A stretch of DNA of 64,000 bases from Sipunculus nudus (lineage: Eukaryota > Annelida > Sipuncula > Golfingiida > Sipunculidae): contig CM049321.1 of the NCBI GenBank assembly GCA_026874595.1, positions 19,562,979 to 19,626,978 of the forward strand, written 5' to 3'. Made by a program: the position numbers and the translations under genes. Shown here piece by piece: positions 50,101-60,701 of the stretch (its first letter is position 1; each line of letters begins with the position of its first letter). The notes below the pieces were generated by a model. The model was not told where the DNA came from. It did no database searches and worked only from the letters and a program-made list of their open reading frames with translations.

Positions 50101-53100
50101 CATTTCAGTTATATACACATGATATGAAAATACACATATACTACAAAAATTCACAGTATAAAAGGCAAATATACTCATTCCAATTAGACTCAACTCAACA
50201 AACTCACCAAGGGGTAGTGGTAACGCCATGTACCTCAACACTGCAAAGCTGTGAGAGAGCAACTACCTGATCAAGTTAGCCTGACGAAGTTAGGTGCCCC
50301 GGCCGACATTTCCCAGTATAGCTTGTAATTGATATTCTTGTCTTTTAGGGTCCAGGTGTGTTTAGACAGTCATTGTTTTTGTCGTTGGATCTGTTACGAA
50401 AGGATTGTTTGTGGTTATTGTATCTGGTCTTGAAATCACCTTCAGTACACCGTCATTGTCTGTTCTACCTGTTGCCTTATAGACACTGACCAATTATAGG
50501 ACATTCATCTGTTTTTTACGGCAGTTACTTTGTTTTAGAGGAACATTTGTAGCTTTCTTGGTAGGACTTTCATATTTTGTTTGATGGTCAGGTTAGACAT
50601 GTTGGGTAAACAGCTATATCTAATTTTCAAATTGTTCCTGTTGAATAGTTTGTGGTACCTGTCATGTCTGGAAGTGTTTTACAACTAGTTTCATAAATTG
50701 TGTGCCAATGTTGGTGTTTACATAACGGCTGTAGGGGTAATTGAACCATATTATTTTCCTTTTACAGATCCTTTTGTTTTTCACTGAGGGTTCAGCATAT
50801 TTTAAGCTTTCTGTGAACCCGCTTTCATCAAAGCTTTGTCATACATGGATTTGGCTTTCATAAATAGCTCTTCATTGCAATAGGTGTCAGGTACACACTT
50901 GCTGATTAATTTCTCAAAGTAACGAAGTCCCAGTTACCCGATTTCCGGTTCGATAGGGAAACGTTGGGATATTTAACTGTATGTAAATTTTTTTGATTCG
51001 TAAGTCCAATGGATAACGGCCGGCCGACCGAACGGACGACGGGAAAAAGACCATCACTACAGCTCAGATGACCTATGGTCAGCTGAGCTAAAAAGTGTTG
51101 GCAGTACTAGCTAATTCAGATCCCTGTCGAACAAATTTAGCATTGTGGAGAAAAGCTTCGGGTCAGATCCTTGGCGCCACGGGAATTCAACATTTTAACA
51201 GCTTATGTTAATTAGATGCAATGGACAAATAACAGGCAAACACCAAAAGTATTAGTAATAGGCCTTATTATTGAAACCAGTTATAGGCCGAATGTGTCTT
51301 ACCATAATGCGTTAGCATATATTGATGACGGTTAAGGCGATGAGTGCGAAATCGTGTGTGGTATGTGTGATTGATGAAACAAGGAACAATCATGTTAAAA
51401 ATTTGATTAAGTATATGTGTTTATGTTAAGATTTATGTATAACGTTAAAACAAGAATGTACTTATGGCTAAATCAATACTTAATCATATCCGAGGGAGAC
51501 GCTAAATCTTTTCTTAATCACAGTTTAATATTTATATTAGTGTCAGTGTCATTTATTTATTTTTTTTCAGCTGGAACTGACACCGCTTCACCTTGCATCC
51601 AAAAATAATCACGTTGATGTATGCCGATTTCTTTTGGAAAATGGTGCACCTGCTTCAACATACACTGAGGTTTCTTCCGTAAACAATCAAACTCGTAGTC
51701 ACATGCATTTGTAAACTATAGATATAAAGTTATAATTATGGTCAAGAGGTAGAAACTTATCACAGTGACATCAAGTTATGTGAATCACACTATGGTCAAG
51801 TGAACAAATAATGATGTTTAAGTTGATAAGAGGATTATTTTAACTCAATATGTATATATCATGAACCGATATGATGCGCTCAGGTCATTAGAAAGGGAAT
51901 AACCAACAAGGTACTTTATATATCTGAATTAAACGGCTATGTTCACTTTCCGAAACATTCACAAGGAGGGTCTTGGTGTTTTGTCGATTTCTTTCCTGAG
52001 CGTCACTGAGCCTATTTCTATCACACGTTATCCTAGTGCATATACGATTGCTGATTCAAAGCATAATATTACTCAGGAACTCCCACTTACAACTATTTTT
52101 GTTTTGATTCATATGTTAAGAATAAACTTTATTTCAAGTTAATAATACAGAATAGCCGTCTTGTTTTGTATATTCTGTGAACCTGTATCTACTGGCTAAT
52201 ATTCGTTGCCGGATAATAAAGGATTAAATCAGGATTGTAATTTGTCGATTAAACTCGAAGCCATATTCAGTTTTCAGACCGAAGTTCCGAACCATTAGAA
52301 TTTTCATTTTGAACTTCAACATTCAATCCAATTGGTTATTATATTTAAATCTTTCAGTTGAAAACCGCTCCTCTTCATTTGGCATCATATGAGGGCCACC
52401 ACGCTATATGCCAGCTACTTCTGGAACACAGAGCATTACTTTCGGACAAAAACGAGGTAAGTTGTTACATTGATCTATTGATTTCAATATGGTCGATTTG
52501 TTAAGCTGTAACAGTTAATGCACAACAACTATTTTGATATTCATACCTTAACTTAACGCTTGGTTGAATCTTTAGAATGAATGTTTACAATTTCTATGTA
52601 ACACCAACTGTAAATCGTATAGACGATCAATATGCAAAACACGTATTCCTCTGACAAGATTTTTCCCTAGCATGCATAATCTTACTTTTTTCAAACATTT
52701 AAACAGAATAACGGCGGTCTATTACCTAACATGACGTTCATGATTATATATCTATTCCAGTACTAGTTATTTTTCAAACTACTGCGATCTAAATTTTGAA
52801 TGTTGAGATAAATACTGTGATACCTTCTATTAGTTCCATACGACTTTGACGGATATTCACCGACACACCCATTTTTGAAGCTTTTATTACCATTAATACA
52901 TTTAATGTCAAAACAAGTGAAAGCGAGGTAACAATTTATGTCGCTGATTAACTTTTTTTCGTGCAGAACACACTTCAGCATTATTGTTGGGACAAATTTA
53001 TATTTCAAGTTAAGTTCAGTATTATTAAACGTTTAGCCGAACACAACAGAAACTAATTGTGAACTTGTTTTTATTAACTAGAATAATATGTTTGTTTTGC

Positions 53101-56100
53101 TGGTTTACTGAATTTCGCAATTCCTGCCTCTCCAGTCCAAATAATATGTGTTCACAAAACGCACCGTCATAATCCTTAAGAGATGCATTTTAATTTTTTT
53201 TAGCTTTCACCTTGAAAATAGTAAAACAATCGACACTAAGTCAATATTAACATGAAAAAATGATTTTTTTCTTACACGTTTCTAACTAAAGAACGAAACA
53301 TTCATTTTTATTTCATTTACTCAGTTTTTATACTGTTCACATGTATCATTTTTATCTTTTTGATTTCTTCCCTTGCGTGATTAAAAAAAATGGTATTTGT
53401 TTCATCCTCTGATACAGGGTATTCGAGGCCACTTATGTGAGTCAATGAGGTGTTAGGTAGGAAATCCCATAGAATTACTTTACCTTGAAGCCCTTTACAA
53501 ATTTGTCTTCTCAAATTAAGACTTTTTCAGACGTAAATGTTTAAAGCCTAACCATACAAGAAGTATGTTGTGTATGGAAAGGTTTATTTATTATTATAAA
53601 AAGAGTCCCTTTTCAAGAAAACGACGACCGCAGCTTATAAAATCCAAAGACAGGAAACTGCAGAATCCATAGTTAAGATACTTTCATTGTTGTATGTTAC
53701 TTATACTCTCATATCAATTATATCGGAAGTCCTGAAAAAGTAATTGGACTTTACAATAACGTTACAAATATGTTCGAAGCTCAATTAAATCTATCCATTT
53801 TTTATTTTCCCTTACTTTTTATCACATAGGGTTATTTATGACCTTTATCTTGATTGGAATGAAGTCATTCGAGAAAAAACATCGCTGTGTACATAAAATC
53901 TAAACGCTTAAGTAAATTTACCTTTTTTTATTTTTAAAGACCCAAAAGACGATAATGAGTGTAAGTTTATCTATCAGTTGAAACTGCTAAAAAGACAAAG
54001 TAAAATAAGAAATATTACTTTCGATTTTATTAGCCAAAGAAATTCTTGAAATTACTTTTGAATGATTCATGAAACTAGCTGAAATGAGAAATTTTCAGAA
54101 TAAAACACTTTAATTTAAAATTATGTTTAGATATCATCTGAATGTATGTCGTATCAAATGATTTTTGTCAGCATTTGTCGCCACTTCATTTTGCAGAACG
54201 GTTTGACGGCTCTTCATCTATCCGTCTTCTCCGCTGATCTGTCAATCTGTACACTATTACTGAACAGAGGTGCACCCGTAAATGCAGCAGACAAGGTACA
54301 CGTAGAAAATATAATCTTTTTTTCTCCTGACGCACATAAATGCAGGGAACTGCATTTTTACGTGATCTGCTTGAGATTTAAACCACGGTTATCAGGACAC
54401 GGCAACTCATCGACAAAGACCTTAAAATCATATTTGTAAATAGCATTTGTCTATGTTTTATGTATATCCATGTTGAAGGTGGGTGACACGTCTCTCCACT
54501 TAGCTTCGCGTCATGGTCATACTAAGATAGCCGAACTGTTGATGAATTTTGGGGGAGATGTAAATGCATGTGACAAGGGGAATATTATATTTTAAAAGTG
54601 TTTTTAAACTTGCGGTGAGGTTTTTGTTTGCAAGTTAATTTTTATTTACTTAGGTTATAAAAGGATTACTAAAGGTAAATTAAATGTAAATAAACAAAAA
54701 TTTTTTTTTTTGCTCTTAGCTCGGATTTTCACCACTCTTCTTCGCAGTAGCAAAGAATACGATGGATATGTGCCGGCTTTTCGTCGAACGAGGGGCTGAA
54801 GTAAATCTTGAATCAAAAGTAAGCGGTCTTTTCATTTCCTGTGGGTTTAAAAATGAATTTTTATTAACAGGCTTGCATTGTTCTTCACAACCTCAAATAA
54901 TAATTGTCAATAACTTGGTCTAAAATTACATGCATTACAGCGAGTGGGAAATAAATAATTGAATAAGGCTACCTTATTATTTTAAATAAAAATATCTTTT
55001 TTACATATATTATGTATAACTTAATATAGTTTTTCGCAGAATGAACGTATGCTGTACCGATTAAAATTACGGTGTTCCGTTTCTGCAGTTACGTGTTGTA
55101 AATTGATAGTTATAGATATATATAAGATTGTGGAGCGTTGCCCAATTTTCGAGGCATTTGACTAGCATTTAGGTTTAGTCTCGACAGATCACAACATGAA
55201 ATTTCAACAGGACAATATATTATTACTTATCATTGTTTTTATCCGTTGAATCGAGTGAACCCAAAGTAGGGTTAGAGATGGGTAGAAAAGGCATTTTTTA
55301 TTATTGTTCTTGTTAACAACAACTATTTTATTGTGTTAAGTTTAGTGGAATAGATCAATCCTTCTACATCCAAAACAACATAATGAATTACAAGTAATCT
55401 TGTATATCAGATCATGTGATAATTGTCTTCGGAGCCACTGCGTTATTTGTTTAATTTGCGGACAGGTTAAATTTTAGTAGATGTCAACTATTGAACAGTT
55501 TATTATTATTAACAATATATGCTTATTTATATGGAGAAAATAAGCCAAATCGAAATGTTCTTCCGTTAGAAAAATTACTTTTATCTCTTCAAGTGGTATT
55601 TTATTTAAATGATTCAACAATAAACCTAAAAGAATTTCGAAATCGATTGTAATCTATTTCTAGGAGAAATAGTCCATCAGATAAGTACAAATATGGCCAG
55701 AACACTTTAGTTTGGGATACAAGGACCACATTTTGCATGTTTGATCGTTTAAGACCCCTTTATTAGAGAAAAATGACCGCCACTTTTTTTCAAGATGGGC
55801 ACAATTTACCCTATCAAATAAGCATTTTGATGTATCATTTGGTTAAGTGGTCAGATTTCAATGATCTTTATATCAGTGAGTAGTTTATGACGTATGGAGA
55901 TTTCATTTGTGCCATGCTCAAAGGTTTTCGATGCATATAATAGCACTTATAGTATATTTAATTGCCTCCCCTCCCGTCTTGCTTTACGTATTGAATATAT
56001 TGCACGCTGCTTATGCATAGATATATATCTATGGCTATGTAAATCAGGCTATATATATATTCCTTGTTAGCGTGACCCCTGTGGGATTGTTTACCATAGT

Positions 56101-59100
56101 TTTTTTTATTTATTTTCTTAGAGAATATAATATGTTAAGAGTGTCAAATCTCTTATAGAGCTTAGGTTTCCTCTTTTTTAAGAAAGCAAAAAGCAGACTT
56201 AACAACATACTAGCAAGAACTTCACAAACCTATGACAGTTGTAGTTACCGCGGTGACCACCTCCATGTCCGTCAATTTTGTGGCACACAAATTTTTCTAG
56301 CTATACACCTACAAAACGGCTTTAGCTTTAAGAAAGTGCAGACAATAACTTGATATCTATATGAGCTGCACGCAGGGTTTTCTTTTTATTTCAAAGGTCC
56401 ATTAACAAAAGAAAAAGTGACAAGAATGTGGTATTTATATTATTGTGCATGTTAAAAATGTCATCTCCAATACAAATGTCGGTAAACCCCACACTTTAAA
56501 CTAAAGGATTGTAAGCTAAGACCGTTACTTAAATTACAATTAAATGTGCTCTGTTAGATCTTTATTTTTAACCCCAAAACGATACTTCATAACTAAAAAT
56601 TTGGTGTAGAAAGGCCCTTGTACGCAAAGACGGAACTAAAACACACGTTAAATTGTTTTGTTTTATCAGGGACAGTATTGTTGTATGTCCCTTTATAATT
56701 TACATGGCGCAAATATATTTCATGTAAATTGGGGAAGTCACACCAGATAATTTTTTGATATGATAACCATATAAGATTAAGATTCAACATGTGCTTGTTT
56801 GATAATTTGTTTTATTAAGTCTCAATTAAATTCATAAGAGTAATTTTATACTTTATTCAATTTATTAAATTCTTTAAAATGACCAGCAGAATACCCATCG
56901 TTTCGATTCAATACATCAAAGATTTAGTATGTTTGCCAAATGGCAGTACCATTAGTGTTTTCGAAAAACTGGGATCGAGAAATCAGGGCTAGGTTTCCTT
57001 ATCGGAAATGATGCTTGTTCATCGTACAGTCGAGGATCCTGCGGAGAGATTTGTGGCAAGTTAACTGAATCGGCAAGGTTAAGATAGGAATAATTATTTC
57101 TTTGGACCACGCCCAAAGTATCAATTTTCAGCAGGATGAATTTTTTTACAAATAAATGATATTTAAATTACACACTGAGAGTTTTAGCAAACAACAAAGC
57201 AAAATGTAGAAGGTATAATAGAAATGTGATTAAAAAGAATAAAAAACACATATTTACCTCAATCATAACAAACCTAGTAAAATCAGGAAAGTTCGAGATT
57301 TTATTCGGTTGTAAATGGATTCAGCATCTTAGGAATGGATGTAAAAAAATCTTTAACATTGGATAAATGAGTCATATTTTATTACCAATAGCCTGATCTA
57401 AAAGTGGTTATTGGCAGCCATTTTGAAAAATGGCCGCCATATTGAATGTTTTGTTGCTTAACTGTTTTATGAAAAAGTTAGACCTTAGGGGTTTTGCATA
57501 CCAAATTTAGAATTGAAGTATTTTACACTTATCTGAAATCCATTCCTCGAATGAACGGACAGTTAACTGTTTATTTAGATGTTACAGCGGCAATGGCTAA
57601 TGCGAATCTCAGTAGCACGGTATCAAGTTGTTGTGTTAAAATAAAGGATGCTCTGTATATACAAGTTTACATGGAAGATCCTTTGAATAAAATTAAGTAT
57701 ATAGTCATGTTGTCATTCTATTAATTTACATTCCATTTCTTTATTTCTTAATGTATCATTTCTAGATTAAACTTACACCCATACACATTGCGATATCAAC
57801 AAGAAATGAAGCCATGTGTACATATCTTCTTGGCCATGGGGCAACATTAACAGAATATTCCGAGGTAGGTCTCATAATGTTTACATCGAAATATTAAATG
57901 TTATACAACAGACCCACCATATGAATGAGTATATGCTGGTGAAAGGATACACATATCATGTACATTATTCGTGACACTACATGTATTATTAACCTGTTCA
58001 ACACAAACTGCTAGTGATACAGTTATCCTCAGCCTAAAACAATCTACTGCCTGACGAACATGTAACATAATTCCTTACACTCACATAATGTTCGATAGGG
58101 TTGATTCTGTTCGAGTATCATCAAATATATTGCTTTATGGGAAAGTTTCACTTCGTTCATAGTTGAAGATATATTTAAACTAAACATAAAATTTCATATA
58201 TGCTAGTTAAAATGTTTTTACCACTTGCCTGATAATTTAATTTTGTTTCCTTTCCATACATGTTTTACGTTTCTAAATTGTTTTGCAAAGAAATTCAGTT
58301 AAAAAATGTACATAATAGTAATGCTGAATTTACTGTATATTACCGATGTCATTAATATACATAAAAAGATACGAACATAGACTATAGGAAAACGTGATCA
58401 TGACGTTTACATACCATTTACAGTACACACGAGAAAAAAAGAATAAATTTAATCAATGACAAAATACATAATAATGAAACACTTCTATCAACGGAAGCGT
58501 CAGTTGCTCATTTTTACTTTCCTTTACAGCCTTACCTTTTGCCACTACATTATGCTGCTTTGTGTGGCTTAACTGAAATGTGTGAAGTATTTCTTAGAAT
58601 AGGTGCGGCAACATCTCCCCAAGGGGAAGTAAGTCACTGATTCTGTGTTCGCTTTTATGTTACAATCTGAAATATTGGGTGAAATAACCTGTGAATCAGT
58701 TTTTCCTATAGCATACATATTTATAGGTAGGGATAAGTACAATTCAACAGGGTTTAGGAGCGGGGAGACTAGTCTCTTTATAAAGAAACACTGGTTCTCA
58801 AAGAGTTCTGTCGAGTAACTAAAAATTTTTGTAAAATTCAATTGTCTTAAGACAAATTCAGTATCGTTTATGTAAATACATTTAAGCATAATTGTTAATC
58901 GGTTATATTTACATATATTCCCTTTGTGCATAGGAAAAACTTTCACCTCTTCACTTTGCATCGGCGATTGGGCACACTGAAGTATGTCGATTTCTTCTTG
59001 ACTCTGGCGTTTTGGTTGGAGAGCAAACAAAGGTATTGGCAACATAGTGATTAATACTGTCACAACAGAGTGCTAAAATTGTTCAGGGGGAGTTACACAT

Positions 59101-60668
59101 GAAAAGAGATAACTTTCCCTCCGTTATTTTATAATGTGTACGACCTGATGCTGGTTAGGTTAATAAAAATTTCACATGTTACAGGTGATTTATCTTCCAG
59201 CCAGCGATTCGTTGATAGGGCATAAGCTTCAACTATTAAACCGAGAGTGTTTAAAGTCTTCAGACCGGGCACACGTCAGTCTACCTTAGAACCAAAATTT
59301 AAAAAAAAAGAAGATTTGGGGTTTCCTATAATTTTTGAATAATAATGCAAATGTCGTAGGTGATATCAGACCGACACATAGTTGATGCCATATCACACAA
59401 TTATAAACAATCATGCAAACTGATCATTATGAGTAATGTGCACCATTTACACACTATGTGAAGTACGGAATGTCCGGTCCACTCTTTTGTCCAAAATGTG
59501 TCACTAAACACAAGAAAGCGGATTCATAAGGTATGCCGGAACTGCGTCTCCGATCCTCGGAACTTTTTAACACGTTCGGCTAGGAGGAGGGGAGACAGAT
59601 CTTAAAGTCTTCTGCTATTTATGTGGTGTGGACTGTGTGCAAAGAATTAAAAATTGCAAAATCAAATGAATTACTATATCGCTTTCGTCATAATTTAGAA
59701 CAAAGTCGTGTTATCAGTTGTTCAAAAGTGCCCATACATTTACCAACTATTATTTCCTTTGCATGAATTTCAGAATTATAGGATGATAAATCATGTTATT
59801 GGATGAATTAACTGTAACTTACTCATTAAAGAACTTTAAGTTAAATATTAAGGATAGCTGTTGAACAGAAAAATGCCTTCAGCATCTGCTGCAATACAGT
59901 ACTTGTTAATAAGTCATGTAACACATATTGCGTATAAGATATAAAATGTTCTACCGCAAGTGTATGTAGGTCCATTTTAGAACATGTTGAACATGATTGG
60001 ATTAGAAAATGTAGACTTTAAAAGCAAATCATGCCTTAATATAACCATTCATCAATCGGGATATAATGTTAAATGCAAAGTAGATATAAACCTCCATGGT
60101 GAGGAAATATTTTATGCCAGAAAATTAAAGCTAAAAACTTAAACTTAAATGTTAAACATGAAGTACCAGTAACTTGATTATTACATGAATTTTAGAATGA
60201 TAAATCATGTTATGGTATATCAACCTTTAAAGATTAACTTTTAAATTATGATTATGATCAAGAATTCGGAACTTAAGTACCTAGAGTGTCAAAATGCACA
60301 AGATACGGGTATGTAGGCTTATATTGTGAGATATGAAAGCATTTGAATATTTATTGTCGAAAAGGAAGATGGATAATATATTAGATAATACTTAATCATT
60401 AATGCAAATTATGATATACCCTTAACAAGGTGGGTGACACTTTGGATTACATGTTATTTTAATTAAAAATACACAAATGAATACTAACGCATAACGTTGT
60501 TTCAGTATGGCCAGACTGCTTTACATCTAGCCTCGGCAACTAAACAAACTCAAGTGTGCAAGGCACTTGTGGAGCACGGTGCCGATATAAAGGAGAAGGA
60601 TTTTGTAAGGGAAAATGTCTTCTTCAACTCTTTACTTCTTTTCATATACAACCTTTACAATGTATTTA

Positions 60669-60701
<33 letters not shown>

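Noticed and set aside
54146-54196. Upstream extension of ankyrin repeat 10 to an ATG
   Set aside because: The sequence before 54197 is intronic, with a good 'ttttgcag' acceptor; the repeat begins exactly at 54197 as in all others.
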